Shown: positions 1-9,735, counted from the stretch's first letter. The stretch is DNA of 64,000 nucleotides from Clostridioides difficile CD160 (GCF_000449425.2 NZ_AVHW01000096.1:1-64000); one strand, 5' to 3'. The notes: generated by a model not told the origin, from the sequence alone. A program made the numbers and translations.

Positions 1-442
1 TTTTTGAGGTTGTCGTTCACATAAGTTCGCTACTACCTATGCAGTTCTCTTATGAACTTCTTACATTTCATGAAGCACAGACTATATCTTATCCTTCGCT
101 TATCGTTAAGGTCTACCCACTTCCACTACCATACTTTTGTACTTCCCTCAGAGGAATAGTCGTTGAAGTTTCTCCTATTCGGAGCTTACCTGCTGATTGC
201 CCATTTTAAAGTACTTAGGGTTTAACCTTATACCATCTAACCAATTTTTTCTACTTTCGTAACTTTCACACTTAGGTTTATTTCAGCCTTATGTTTTAGT
301 TTGGTTAGCTTTAGGGGTTTCCAGCAATTCAAGTAGTATTGGATAGGTTCTATCCTATCTCTACATATAAGTTTCCCTATATGCTGACTACTTTAGCTAC
401 TAACTCACGACTAAAGTCACGAGTGTGCGTAGCTATTTTTTA
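1..442 (-). mobile_element. IStron (CdISt1-like), 5' part, cut by window edge
   Basis: Read on the minus strand from 442 downward, this is the 5' part of a chimeric group I intron/insertion sequence. The element starts directly after the pentamer TTGAT (complement of 443-447), the target I remember for CdISt1 and IS605-type IStrons. The catalytic intron core fills the visible part; the transposase/TnpB part and the 3' splice site would lie left of position 1 and cannot be seen. The stop codon TAA of the mannosidase gene (442-440) is the first triplet of the element, so the insertion sits at the very end of that gene. Identification is strong for the intron and inferred for the IS part. Confidence 0.85.
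1..442 (-). ncRNA. Group I self-splicing intron core
   Basis: All four conserved group I core elements are present in order on the minus strand: P at 329-303 (AATTGCTGGAAACCCC...), Q at 198-181 (AATCAGCAGGTAAGCTCC), R at 169-153 (contains CGACTA) and S at 90-75 (AAGATATAGTCTGTGC). GACTA of R can pair with TAGTC of S to form P7. Near the 5' end a nested hairpin is formed by 435-429 with 400-394 (seven pairs), enclosing 423-416 with 411-404, which pairs only as minus-strand RNA because two pairs are G-U. The 3' splice site is outside the window. Splicing would rejoin the mannosidase reading frame to sequence beyond the element. Confidence 0.88.
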
Positions 443-3016
443 ATCAAAAGGTGCTATTTCATACACTTGTTGTTCTTGTAATTCTTCTATTGCATTTACT
501 ATTTTCCCGTTTCTATTTTTAAATATTTGCTCATCTAATATTATTTTCTTACTAGTTGGATTTTCCAATCTTATTATAAATTTTTCTTTATTATAGTAAG
601 AAGGGTAACATGCTGACACAAGATAGTTCTCTGGTAAAGATATTATTTCCAATTCTCTACTTACAGATTTTTCAACAATAGATTTTTGAATCTTATTATC
701 TATACGGTATAAAAAGAAATTATAATCCTGTAATTGATAATTTACACATTCTTGTAGATAATTATGAGCTAAACTTGCAACTTCTAGTTCATCAAATGGT
801 TTAGAATTCATGTATACTGCAAATGAGAACTCTACCTCTTTAAGAATTTGGGCTTTATCAGTTTTAATTCTTATATGACCTTTTTTAGTCGTATCACCAG
901 AAGCACGTCCTGGTCTATATAATAAGTCAGGCTTCCCTAATTCATCCGTAGTAGCAAGTAAAGTCAGTGCAATTTCATCTTCAACATGTTGGTATTCTTT
1001 TATTCCTCTAGTAAATACAGTACAACTTCTGTTTTGATTTGTCAGTGTAATATTACTTTCTAATGGCTCTAAATCTATAGGCATTTCACTGTAAATATCT
1101 TCCCAGTTGTTTAAAACTCCATTTTCTCTTGTTATATATCCAAATGGTAGTGATGCTATGTTTTTATTATCTTTTATATTAGTTTTTATATGAACACGTA
1201 GTCTATGATTATATACTGTATTATCAACACAAAGTTTTACATCCATTAATGGATTTTCTTTTGATAAGGTAATACTAGCTTTTACATTTAACTTTCCATT
1301 AAGATATTTATTTTTTCTATCTTCTAGTGTGAGTGGTAGTAAAGTAGTACCTTCAACCACTATTTTTTCATATCCTAAAGCTTTTTCTGTAGATACTTTA
1401 TCAAATAAAAGTTTGATATCCTTATCATCTTTTAATGGAGAAAAATCATACGTATCTCCTGCATTTGCACTGTCTTTTAATATTAAAAAGTTTGATATAT
1501 AAGTGCCATCTTTAAGCTTTAAATTTAAACTTCCATCTTCATACACTATCTTATAATTATCATTAGATATAAAGGTATCATTAGATTCATTAAGTACTAA
1601 CATTTCCTTATCACTTGATTCAAAACTGACAACCTTATACCCAAGTGCGGGAAGCTTTATGTTTATTCTTACTTTTAATATATAATAACCTGGCTCTTCA
1701 ATAAATATATTACCAGCAGGTGTCTCTTCTAATATATTTTCTCTCGATTTAACATAAGTTTCTTCAATTATAGTGGCATCTAAATCCTCTTTAAAACAAA
1801 TTTTTTTACTATCACTTACAACCTGTATCTCTTTATATCCATTAAAACTTTTAGCTTCTGTATTAAATACTAAAATATCATTTTTAGATAATTTAAGCCC
1901 TTCCGAAATTTTTTTGACAATAGTATTTTCAATACTATCACATATTTCGTTCGCTTCTCTTATACGATGAAGAATATCCTCTGTCACAGTATCAGTTACA
2001 CATCCAGCCAAACTATCATGTGCCTGTCCTTCTAAAAGTTTTTTCCATGTATTTATCAACAACTGATTGCTTATTTCAATCTTACTCTTTTTGGCAATTA
2101 CTAGTAATGGTTCTATCCTTTTAATTAGCTTATTTTCTAGTTTATCACACGCTAGTTTTATATCCATTCTACTAGAACCAATTGATTTATGTATTCTTGC
2201 AAGTACTGGCTCTCTAAATTCACCCCTGTAACTTTCTAGTGATTCTATAGATTTTACATACTTCAAAAACTCTTGATATGAGCTTATTATATATGAATAT
2301 TTTCCAATATCATTAATCTCTTTAACTTTGTTTTTAAAATCACCTATTATATTCAACTGGTCATTTCCTGACGGTATTAGTACCTCATCTACATCACTAT
2401 ACGATTTGATAAAATCAATTGCAGGGTCTAAACGTCCATTAACATATTTTGATGAAGGCTCTAAAAGCATCCCTGTTCCATATCCATGTGGCATATTTAC
2501 AGCATATATGTAACTTTCATCATTTAGGCTTTTCCATTTGAAATATGGTGATTGCACCTGTTTACCAAGATGTATTCCTCTCCAAAAGAATATATTATCA
2601 AGACCTACATGCTTTAATAATACAGGCATCTGTGCATTAAACCCAAATGTATCTGGTAAATATCCAATTTTCATATACTTACCATATTTTTTACTTTCAA
2701 AAATTCCAATCATTAAGTTTCTTAAAATAGACTCTCCTCTAGCAAAGAATGCATCTGTTTGAGTAAACCATGGTCCAATGTGAAGTCTATCTTCCTTTAT
2801 TAGCTTTTTGATGATTTCTATTTTTTCTCTATGTAGTTGTACATAGTCATCCAAAATAGAAAGTTGTCCATCAAGTACAAAACTTACATCTGTATTGCGC
2901 TCTAGTTCATCAATTACATCTGTAAATAGTTGTTCACTAAGTACTAGTGCGTCTCCAGAAGTAAAATACCATTCTCTATCCCAATGTGTATGATTAACAA
3001 TGTGTGCTTTTATCAT
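440..3016 (-). CDS. mngB: GH38 alpha-mannosidase (MngB-like), 3' end interrupted by IStron
   Basis: Cytoplasmic alpha-mannosidase that would cleave a PTS-imported mannoside, by analogy with E. coli MngB, which hydrolyses 2-O-(6-phosphomannosyl)-glycerate. The 858 residues are near the family's usual ~870-880. Visible GH38 features are the zinc motif HTHWD at 9-13, the nucleophile region YLPDTFGFNAQMP with Asp122, and QAHDSLAGC at about 331-339. It has no signal peptide. It is the last gene of the operon, 132 bp after the IIC gene, and starts at ATG behind GGAGAG. The frame ends in ...IAPFD with the stop codon donated by the inserted IStron, so the native C-terminus is probably a few residues longer and may be restored by intron splicing. 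The substrate is inferred from the neighbouring PTS. Confidence 0.9.
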   Translation of the reverse strand: MIKAHIVNHTHWDREWYFTSGDALVLSEQLFTDVIDELERNTDVSFVLDGQLSILDDYVQLHREKIEIIKKLIKEDRLHIGPWFTQTDAFFARGESILRNLMIGIFESKKYGKYMKIGYLPDTFGFNAQMPVLLKHVGLDNIFFWRGIHLGKQVQSPYFKWKSLNDESYIYAVNMPHGYGTGMLLEPSSKYVNGRLDPAIDFIKSYSDVDEVLIPSGNDQLNIIGDFKNKVKEINDIGKYSYIISSYQEFLKYVKSIESLESYRGEFREPVLARIHKSIGSSRMDIKLACDKLENKLIKRIEPLLVIAKKSKIEISNQLLINTWKKLLEGQAHDSLAGCVTDTVTEDILHRIREANEICDSIENTIVKKISEGLKLSKNDILVFNTEAKSFNGYKEIQVVSDSKKICFKEDLDATIIEETYVKSRENILEETPAGNIFIEEPGYYILKVRINIKLPALGYKVVSFESSDKEMLVLNESNDTFISNDNYKIVYEDGSLNLKLKDGTYISNFLILKDSANAGDTYDFSPLKDDKDIKLLFDKVSTEKALGYEKIVVEGTTLLPLTLEDRKNKYLNGKLNVKASITLSKENPLMDVKLCVDNTVYNHRLRVHIKTNIKDNKNIASLPFGYITRENGVLNNWEDIYSEMPIDLEPLESNITLTNQNRSCTVFTRGIKEYQHVEDEIALTLLATTDELGKPDLLYRPGRASGDTTKKGHIRIKTDKAQILKEVEFSFAVYMNSKPFDELEVASLAHNYLQECVNYQLQDYNFFLYRIDNKIQKSIVEKSVSRELEIISLPENYLVSACYPSYYNKEKFIIRLENPTSKKIILDEQIFKNRNGKIVNAIEELQEQQVYEIAPFD

Positions 3017-3148
3017 TTACTCTCCTCTGTTCCTTATCTTTAATATTTAAGTCCAAAATCAATCTCTAATACTTCATTGAGTATAGGATTTATCTTAAGA
3101 ATATAATTCACATACAATTTATAACTCTTCTTAAATTAATATTACATT

Positions 3149-4249
3149 TTAAGATTCCCACTCTGCTTCATCAAATTCATCATCTTCAAATTCATCATCT
3201 TCAATCACTGGATTTCCACGTAATACTATAACTAGACCTGCTACAATTGCTGTTCCAACTGCTATTGATAATATATACATTGGCCAGTTCTCCACTGTAA
3301 ACCACCCATAAAATCCACTAATTGGAGTTGCATTTACTGAACCTAGACCAACTGCCATAGCTGAAGCAATTGCTGTTCCAATCACACATGAAGGTATTAC
3401 TTTCAATGGAGATTCTACTGCAAAAGGAATAGCCCCTTCACTTACTCCAATTAACCCCATTATAAGAGATGATTTACCAGCTTCACGTAACTGCTTATTA
3501 TACTTCTGTTTCGCTAATATAGTAGCAAGACCCAATCCTAATGGTGGTATAACAATTCCTACCATAGCAGCAGTATTAGGTGCATAAATCCCACTTGTTA
3601 ATAATGCAAGTGATGTTGTTAAGGCTGCTTTATTAACTGGTCCACCTAGGTCAACTGCCATCATAGCTCCAATAATAGCTGCCATTAATATCTGATTTGT
3701 ACCTGACAATCCATTTAACCAATTTTCTAATCCAGTATTTAATGTAGCAAAAGGAATACCTATCACATAATTAATTAATACAACAGTAATTAACGTACCA
3801 AATACTGGTACTATGAATATTGGTACTATTGAAGCTGCTGATTTTGGTAGTTTAACATGATTTTTAATAAATAAACATGTGTATCCTGCTATTAGACCAA
3901 CTGCTAAAGCTCCTAAAAATCCTGCCCCTATATCTTTAGCAATCATACCTCCAACAAGACCTGGTACAATAGCTAATTTATCAGCTATAGAAAATCCTAT
4001 AAATGCAGCAATTACAGGAAACATTAATCCTAAAGCAGTGCCTCCAAAACCATCTAAGTCATGCAATAGCCTGATAATACTACTAGCACTTTCTGCATAT
4101 TTAGCATCCCATATATCTGGTATATTATAGAAAGAACCACCCACACGGGATATTGCCATTATCATAGCACCTGCAATTACTAATGGAATCATATATGAGA
4201 TTCCTGTTAAGACATGCTTTTTTAACTCAGAGACTATCTTTTTTAACAT
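3149..4249 (-). CDS. PTS fructose/mannosylglycerate-class IIC component
   Basis: Membrane permease subunit of a phosphotransferase system of the fructose family, importing a sugar while it is phosphorylated by IIB. The 366-residue protein is strongly hydrophobic with about nine to ten membrane segments, carries the conserved cytoplasmic stretch GLIGVSEGAIPFAVE, and ends in an acidic Asp/Glu tail. I place the start at the ATG at 4249, seven bases after GGAGGG, rather than at an in-frame GTG five codons upstream that lies on the ribosome site. It follows the IIB gene immediately and precedes the GH38 mannosidase, which points to an alpha-mannoside or mannosylglycerate substrate. Confidence 0.9.
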   Translation of the reverse strand: MLKKIVSELKKHVLTGISYMIPLVIAGAMIMAISRVGGSFYNIPDIWDAKYAESASSIIRLLHDLDGFGGTALGLMFPVIAAFIGFSIADKLAIVPGLVGGMIAKDIGAGFLGALAVGLIAGYTCLFIKNHVKLPKSAASIVPIFIVPVFGTLITVVLINYVIGIPFATLNTGLENWLNGLSGTNQILMAAIIGAMMAVDLGGPVNKAALTTSLALLTSGIYAPNTAAMVGIVIPPLGLGLATILAKQKYNKQLREAGKSSLIMGLIGVSEGAIPFAVESPLKVIPSCVIGTAIASAMAVGLGSVNATPISGFYGWFTVENWPMYILSIAVGTAIVAGLVIVLRGNPVIEDDEFEDDEFDEAEWES

Positions 4250-4264
4250 TGTATTTCCCTCCAC

Positions 4265-4585
4265 TTATTTATTGTCAATTAGCTTTAGTGCATCATTTAT
4301 TACTTTCTCTGCATCCTTTATAGGTGCATTAACTGGTACTTCTAATATTTCTTTTCCTTCAAAACGTTCAGCATTTCTAACTTTAGTATCTACTGCAAAT
4401 ATTACTACTTCGGCAATTTGTGCATCCTTTGTAGTTAATTCATTATCGATTCCTGTAGCTCCTTGTGTTTCAATTTTTATGAGGTGCCCCATTTTTTTTG
4501 AAGCTTTCTTTAATGCTTGTGCTGCCATATATGTATGTGCAACTCCTGTCGCACATGCTGTTACTGCTATAATTTTTCTTTTCAT
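4265..4585 (-). CDS. PTS fructose-class IIB component
   Basis: Cytoplasmic phosphocarrier that passes phosphate from IIA to the incoming sugar at IIC. The 106 residues match a stand-alone fructose-type IIB domain; the phosphorylated cysteine is Cys11 in the motif VTACATGVAHTYMAA. Start ATG lies behind AAGGAG. It sits two bases after the IIA gene and directly before the IIC gene, so translation is probably coupled. In E. coli MngA and FruA this domain is fused to the others; here each domain has its own gene. Confidence 0.92.
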   Translation of the reverse strand: MKRKIIAVTACATGVAHTYMAAQALKKASKKMGHLIKIETQGATGIDNELTTKDAQIAEVVIFAVDTKVRNAERFEGKEILEVPVNAPIKDAEKVINDALKLIDNK

Positions 4586-4587
4586 TT

Positions 4588-5046
4588 CTACATATCTCCT
4601 TCATTAAATATATTAATTATTTCTTGTGCTGAATTAGCTAATTTTAATGCATCCACATTATCATCATCCATAAGCTTAGTAGCCAATTTAGATAATAATA
4701 CAAGATGATTACTATCTTTATCAATGTTACTTATAGCCAGTAAGAAAATACTATCTACTGGTTTTTCATCTAACGCGTCCCACTCAATCTTATTTTTAGT
4801 TTTTGCAAATATTATAGAAGATTTCTTGACAGAATCGCTTTTCCCATGAGGAATAGCAATACCATTCCCAATACCTGTAGTTGCATGTTCTTCTCTTTCT
4901 AACACAGACTTAACATATTCTTCTTTGTTATCTACAATTCCATTTTTAACAAATATGCTACTTAATTCTTTTATTGTTTCTTCTTTTGTAGTTGTATCAA
5001 GATTAAAAACAATTTGCTCTTTTTTTAATACATCTGATATTTTCAC
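4588..5046 (-). CDS. PTS fructose-class IIA component
   Basis: Cytoplasmic IIA domain that accepts phosphate from HPr and hands it to the adjacent IIB. 152 residues; the active histidine is His67 in GIAIPHGKSD, the standard IIA-fructose signature. It begins with GTG, and the start overlaps the stop codon of the upstream PRD regulator by one base (TAGTG), with GGAGGAG about ten bases upstream, so the two genes are translationally coupled. It belongs to the regulator-IIA-IIB-IIC-mannosidase operon. Confidence 0.92.
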   Translation of the reverse strand: MKISDVLKKEQIVFNLDTTTKEETIKELSSIFVKNGIVDNKEEYVKSVLEREEHATTGIGNGIAIPHGKSDSVKKSSIIFAKTKNKIEWDALDEKPVDSIFLLAISNIDKDSNHLVLLSKLATKLMDDDNVDALKLANSAQEIINIFNEGDM

Positions 5047-7016
5047 TATATATTCTCCTCCATTAGCAAACCGTACACTTCTTTTGGTGAAGTTGCACTT
5101 AATATGTCATCTATATTTTTTTTATTGTCAATGAAGTCATAAAAAACTTCATATATTTCATCAAGCTCTAAGTTTTTGTCATTTTCTAATGAAATAAAGA
5201 AAATAACTTCTACTTTTTCATTTCCCCATGTAATAGGATTTTTTAAAGTTGCAACAGATATATTAGATTTTTTAATATAACTAGGATTAGCATGAGGTGT
5301 AGCTATAGATTGAAAAGAAGTGTAAGATAAATTTTCTCTCTCAATTGCACTCTCAGCGATTCCATCTCTTGCAAAATCTTTTTTTATCAAATTATCTGTT
5401 ATACATTTAATTACATCTTCATAATTTAAAGCTTCAATATTTAACAAAATATTTTCTTCAAAGATTAGGTTTTTAAAAGATTTATATTTTTTAGAAGTAT
5501 TCTCTGAAACATTTTGTATATTTTTTTCCAATGTTCTTATATCACTTTCATTTAAAATAGGGCTAACTATTATTGTAGGAATAGCCTCTAACTCTAAATA
5601 AATAGTACTTATCACCAAATCTGCATCAATTTTACTAGATACTAATTCTTGTACAGAAAGTATCTTCTCAATTTTTATCATAGGAAAGTATTTTTTTATC
5701 CTTGCAGATAATAATCTAGATGAACCTAGTCCTGTACTACATACTAGAATTACTCTAACATTTTGTGGAAGCTCTTTCATTCTTTCCCTAAAAGCTTCAA
5801 AATGTAGTGCTATATAAGCACATTCATCATCATTTATCCTAATATCATATATAAATTCAATTACCTTCTTTAAATCCAAAGCCTGTTCAAATGATAAAGA
5901 AAAGTTTTGCTTGATTGTATTTACATATGGATTTTTAATACTAAGACCGTATTTCAATCTATTTATTGATGAATGTACATGTGAAGTTAGTCCATCAATC
6001 AAATCTTTGTCATAAGCTGTCTCATACAGTGTATTTTTAATAATTTCTCGAAGATTTGAGATATTATTTGTATTTGTCTCATAGTGATTGTCTGAAGCAT
6101 CTTTTAGTTCAGTAGTATCTCTATGTTGGTCAGCTGCTACTAGATGTAAGTTTATATATCCAATTTCAGATTTTGGCAACAGTATCGAAAACTTTTGCTC
6201 TAGTTGTTTTGCCAAATAATTTGTATTTAACACTTGATTATTTTCAATATTATCAACATACAAGCTTTCTTCTATATACTCACCTTTTCTAATCCTCTCT
6301 ATAGCTATGGCTAAATGGATAACTAATGACTGAAATTCATAATCAGAAAACTCAAACTCTCTTTCTTTGCTGAAATTCCTAAGAATATCAATAATTATAG
6401 ATAAATCATCTTCAGAAAAAATACCATTTACATCTGCTTGTATTTTTTCAAATGCCTGATAAAAACTTTCTTGTTCTTGCTTAATATACCAGTTTCTGCT
6501 CCAAAATTTATGTATAAACTTAGCAGTAAGTTGCCTTTTATCTCTTTCACTTATGTCCAACTTTATTCCTTTACTAGGTTTTTTATATATAGAAACTCCT
6601 TCGTTTTTTAGTAATTTTTCAACCTCAGCTAAATCTCTTTCAATAGTTCCACGACTTATATATAATTCGTCAGAAATTTGTTGTATAGTAATATAATCAT
6701 TGCTTTTTAACAATATTGAATATATATATATTACTCTCTCCTCTCTAGTTGTAGGAATTTGACTTCCTTTATTATCTAAGTAAGGAAGTATTTTTTTCAA
6801 ATCTCCATCAATATAAACACCTATTTTGGGTTTTCTAACTAAAGAAAGACCTATCTTTTTAAGTACTGCTTCTACTTCTTTAAGAGATTTTGAAACTGTT
6901 TTTTCTGAAACATCTAAATCATCTGCTATTTCTTTGACAGTTGTATGACCTTCTTTTAATAAAAACTTTATTATTCTAATTTCACGATTTTGAATCATAT
7001 CAGTTAACATTTTCAA
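5046..7016 (-). CDS. PRD-containing transcriptional regulator (BglG/MtlR family) with IIB and IIA domains
   Basis: Sugar-responsive regulator, most likely a DNA-binding activator of the downstream PTS-mannosidase operon. In order, its 656 residues show two N-terminal winged helix-turn-helix segments (about 1-60 and 85-150), two PRD domains (about 190-420) with conserved histidines, a IIB-like domain with Cys in LVCSTGLGSS near 427, and a C-terminal IIA-fructose domain with His in IATPHANPS near 585. PTS phosphorylation of these histidines and cysteine normally tunes activity. The start is either TTG at 7016 (5 bases after GGAG) or ATG at 7010 (11 bases after). It is first in its operon and divergent from the gene at 7176, so the 160-bp gap probably holds its target site. 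Confidence 0.88.
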   Translation of the reverse strand: MKMLTDMIQNREIRIIKFLLKEGHTTVKEIADDLDVSEKTVSKSLKEVEAVLKKIGLSLVRKPKIGVYIDGDLKKILPYLDNKGSQIPTTREERVIYIYSILLKSNDYITIQQISDELYISRGTIERDLAEVEKLLKNEGVSIYKKPSKGIKLDISERDKRQLTAKFIHKFWSRNWYIKQEQESFYQAFEKIQADVNGIFSEDDLSIIIDILRNFSKEREFEFSDYEFQSLVIHLAIAIERIRKGEYIEESLYVDNIENNQVLNTNYLAKQLEQKFSILLPKSEIGYINLHLVAADQHRDTTELKDASDNHYETNTNNISNLREIIKNTLYETAYDKDLIDGLTSHVHSSINRLKYGLSIKNPYVNTIKQNFSLSFEQALDLKKVIEFIYDIRINDDECAYIALHFEAFRERMKELPQNVRVILVCSTGLGSSRLLSARIKKYFPMIKIEKILSVQELVSSKIDADLVISTIYLELEAIPTIIVSPILNESDIRTLEKNIQNVSENTSKKYKSFKNLIFEENILLNIEALNYEDVIKCITDNLIKKDFARDGIAESAIERENLSYTSFQSIATPHANPSYIKKSNISVATLKNPITWGNEKVEVIFFISLENDKNLELDEIYEVFYDFIDNKKNIDDILSATSPKEVYGLLMEENI

Positions 7017-7175
7017 ATTTACTCCTTCCCTTTGTTTTTATTTTAATGGAAAATGTTTTTCTAAAAAACTACTAATATTCCCTTATTAAATACGGTAATT
7101 TTGATGTATTGAACACTTTAATTTTAGATGATAAATTAAAAACTGTCTAAATTTAATATGAAAGGAAATAACCTA

Positions 7176-8030
7176 ATGCTGACAATAATTATTGCTTTAC
7201 TTCCTGTAATAGGATGGGGACTGATGCCAATAGTTGCAAACCTAAAAAAAAGTTCTCCTTATGAACAACTTTTAGGTACATCTATAAGTGCGTTTATATT
7301 TTCCACTATAATAACTTTGGTTATGCGTCCTGAGATTACATTTTTTTCATTTTTTGTAAGTATGATTTCTGGGATATTCTGGAGTTTAGGACAACTAATG
7401 CAGTTTAAAGCAATTCAAATTACTAGTGTATCTAAAGTAATGCCGATTTCAAATGGTTCACAATTGACTTTTACAACATTATTAGCTGTACTCTTATTTA
7501 ATGAGTGGACTAGTTCTAAAATGTTCCTGATTGGCTCTTCATCGATATTATGTATAGTACTTGGCATACTTCTTACAAACTATCAAACAAAAAAATCTAC
7601 TGATAACAATATATTAAAATGTGTAGGAGTTGTATTATTATCTTCTTTATTTTTAGCATTATACGTTGTAACTAATCAAATATTTTCAATCGAAGGATAT
7701 AGAATTATATTACCTCAATCTGTGGGTATGTTGATAACTTCATTTATTATTGTTAAGTATTTTTCTAAAGAGATTGTATATAAGAAAAATGTTTCATTTA
7801 ATTTAATTACTGGAGTATTGTGGTCAATAGCAAATTTAGGTATGTTTATAACAACTAATGCATTGGGGGTTACAATAAGTTTTTCTATTTCCCAAAGTTG
7901 TGTGATAGTATCCACTTTAGGAGGTATTATATTCTTTAAAGAGAAGAAAAATAAAAAAGAATGGTTTTCTATTTCTCTTGGCATAATATTAATCATGTTT
8001 GGTGTCCTTATATTGAGTATTATAAAGTAA
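7176..8030 (+). CDS. GRP-family (RhaT/EamA-type) sugar uptake protein
   Basis: Ten-segment membrane protein of the drug/metabolite transporter superfamily, resembling glucose/ribose porter (GRP) proteins such as GlcU and RbsU. 284 residues, almost entirely hydrophobic helices in two repeated halves, with the typical opening LLPVIGWGLMPIVANL and an internal VSQSSQ-like ISQSCVIVSTLGG near the last helices. I start it at the ATG at 7176 because AAAGGA (7161-7166) is nine bases upstream; the ATG at 7158 overlaps that site. It is divergent from the mannoside PTS regulator and may serve the same sugar. The substrate is not readable from sequence. Confidence 0.75.
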   Translation: MLTIIIALLPVIGWGLMPIVANLKKSSPYEQLLGTSISAFIFSTIITLVMRPEITFFSFFVSMISGIFWSLGQLMQFKAIQITSVSKVMPISNGSQLTFTTLLAVLLFNEWTSSKMFLIGSSSILCIVLGILLTNYQTKKSTDNNILKCVGVVLLSSLFLALYVVTNQIFSIEGYRIILPQSVGMLITSFIIVKYFSKEIVYKKNVSFNLITGVLWSIANLGMFITTNALGVTISFSISQSCVIVSTLGGIIFFKEKKNKKEWFSISLGIILIMFGVLILSIIK

Positions 8031-8104
8031 TTATTTATTTGTTTGAACAATTTTATTTATATATTTATAGTTAATTGTATTATTAAAATTAGTTATATAA
8101 TTAA

Positions 8105-8138
8105 AGCCTGTAAATTTAGTTTTTAAAATTTACAGGCT
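8105..8138. terminator. Bidirectional terminator between convergent genes
   Basis: A 13-bp perfect stem (AGCCTGTAAATTT and its complement) with a short loop lies between the convergent genes ending at 8030 (+) and 8148 (-). Short T-rich stretches follow on both strands. Confidence 0.75.
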
Positions 8139-8147
8139 ACTATAATT

Positions 8148-8615
8148 CTATTTAATCTTAAGTTCTTCATCTTCAACAAGTTTATTTGCAACCCACTCTG
8201 TGACTTGACCTGTTATTTTAATACAGTGTTCTTTTCTTTCAGGAGACATAAAGTTATCACCATCCCACTTCTTTGTAATAACTCTACAACATGTTGCACC
8301 ATATTCTTTCTTAATATAATCATGTAAATCTTTAGCATATTCAAACATCTTTGGATTCATAGTTTCACCATGAACTCTTCCATATACAATACCTAAAGCC
8401 ATTTCACCTCCAGATATTGCTCCACAAAGACATTGTGCTTTTCCAAGACCTATTGGAAATCCTGATGCTAACTTAGTTATCTCTGGACTCAAAGGTTGAC
8501 CTAAAGCATCATTTATTGTTTGAAGAACTGCTTCGGAACAAAAAAACTCTCCTTTTCTAAAGTATTCTTCTGATATTTCTCTAACCTCTTGTAAATATTC
8601 CTCTTTTGTTTTCAT
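8148..8615 (-). CDS. C_GCAxxG_C_C family redox-type protein
   Basis: Small cytoplasmic cysteine-rich protein of the C_GCAxxG_C_C family, thought to be redox-active or metal-binding; the role is not established. The 155 residues carry the family pattern: FFCSEAVL, then AQCLCGAISGGEMALG, then ATCCRVITKK and a late HCIKI cysteine. I choose the ATG at 8615, eight bases after GGAGG; a TTG five codons earlier overlaps that site. It stands alone between its own terminator and the TDT gene upstream. Confidence 0.82.
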   Translation of the reverse strand: MKTKEEYLQEVREISEEYFRKGEFFCSEAVLQTINDALGQPLSPEITKLASGFPIGLGKAQCLCGAISGGEMALGIVYGRVHGETMNPKMFEYAKDLHDYIKKEYGATCCRVITKKWDGDNFMSPERKEHCIKITGQVTEWVANKLVEDEELKIK

Positions 8616-8720
8616 TTGTTTATCCTCCAATAAAATTAAGCTAAATTAAGTCTCTAAAATTCATATCACTTTCACTCATTGATATTAATATCTTTATTAA
8701 ATACGTATATTTAATAATTT

Positions 8721-9653
8721 TTATTTAGCTTTAGATGTAGTTTCTGATTTACTAAGATATATAATAAATAAAACTAAAACATACAAAATAATCACTGTAG
8801 CTATTATCTCTTCTAGTTTAAAAGCATATAAAATCCAACTTACAGGATGACCTGATTTAGTTAGATAACCATTCATTAGTTTCATACCCATTGCACTTAT
8901 TGCCATAGGGAATGTAAATGCAGCAAAACTTGGATAAAAAGGCAACCTTAATAATTTTGGTAAATACCCCAAAACTATAATATAAAATACAATTGACAGT
9001 ATAAATAACAAGTATAATATTACACTATTCTTATCTGAAAAAGAATTAATATATCCAGACAATAGTAATGACCCCGGTGCAGCTAATATAGCTATACTTG
9101 GTAAAGATGGTTCAGGCATTTCCTTGATTATCCACACTCTTTTTAAAACTACTGGTATAAGAACTATATAAGATATAAATCCTATCCAAAAAGCAATTTT
9201 ACCTATTAAAAGCTGATTAAATGCTGGTGCTGTAACACTTGCTGCAACTATCCCGACATAGACTATATACCAAGATGGAAATACTGCTTTTATTGAGAAT
9301 TTAACTAAGAATTTCTTACTAAATAAGATTATCAACACAATATGACCTACAACTCCGATGCTCCAAATTACAATACCTAATTCTAAAGATAATGGTTTTA
9401 CATATGTAGCAAATATCATCGTTGCCATTGTTATAGTTGGAAATGTACTTGATATTAAGGGATTTTCTAATTGCTCTTTAACACCCTTTTTAAGTAATAC
9501 TATTTTGACTATGTAAATTGTATACAAAACAAAGCCTATAAATCCAATTACATTACGTAATGGTTCACTATAAGATTGTAATAAGTTACCTAAAGTAAAT
9601 ATTGATAAAATCAAACTTGCAATAGGTATAGGATATTTTTTAAAAAAATTCAA
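8721..9653 (-). CDS. TDT family transporter (TehA/malic acid transporter-like)
   Basis: Integral membrane protein of the tellurite-resistance/dicarboxylate transporter (TDT) family, relatives of TehA and SLAC1 anion channels. 310 residues with about ten hydrophobic helices, short loops and conserved small motifs (LPFYPSFAAFTFPMAISAMG near 240-260, a helix-lining Phe/Pro-rich stretch). The start codon is TTG at 9653, six bases after GGAGG. It is followed after about 100 bp by the gene at 8148-8615 and preceded by a terminator at 9702-9735, so it has its own promoter. The substrate (anion, dicarboxylate, sulfite) is unknown. Confidence 0.8.
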   Translation of the reverse strand: MNFFKKYPIPIASLILSIFTLGNLLQSYSEPLRNVIGFIGFVLYTIYIVKIVLLKKGVKEQLENPLISSTFPTITMATMIFATYVKPLSLELGIVIWSIGVVGHIVLIILFSKKFLVKFSIKAVFPSWYIVYVGIVAASVTAPAFNQLLIGKIAFWIGFISYIVLIPVVLKRVWIIKEMPEPSLPSIAILAAPGSLLLSGYINSFSDKNSVILYLLFILSIVFYIIVLGYLPKLLRLPFYPSFAAFTFPMAISAMGMKLMNGYLTKSGHPVSWILYAFKLEEIIATVIILYVLVLFIIYLSKSETTSKAK

Positions 9654-9701
9654 ATTCTACCTCCTTTGTTACTAAGTTATTTGTATTTTTAATTATATCA
9701 A

Positions 9702-9735
9702 AAAAATGGTCAAGTTGACATATTATGACCATTTT
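9702..9735 (-). terminator. Rho-independent terminator of the DUF1848 transcript
   Basis: On the minus strand the stem AATGGTCA/TGACCATT is followed by a run of seven T. It lies about 80 bases after the DUF1848 stop codon. Confidence 0.75.

Noticed and set aside
1..442. Reading 1-439 as part of a plus-strand protein-coding or tRNA region
   Set aside because: All conserved group I intron elements and G-U pairs fit the minus-strand RNA; no plus-strand frame or tRNA fold is present.
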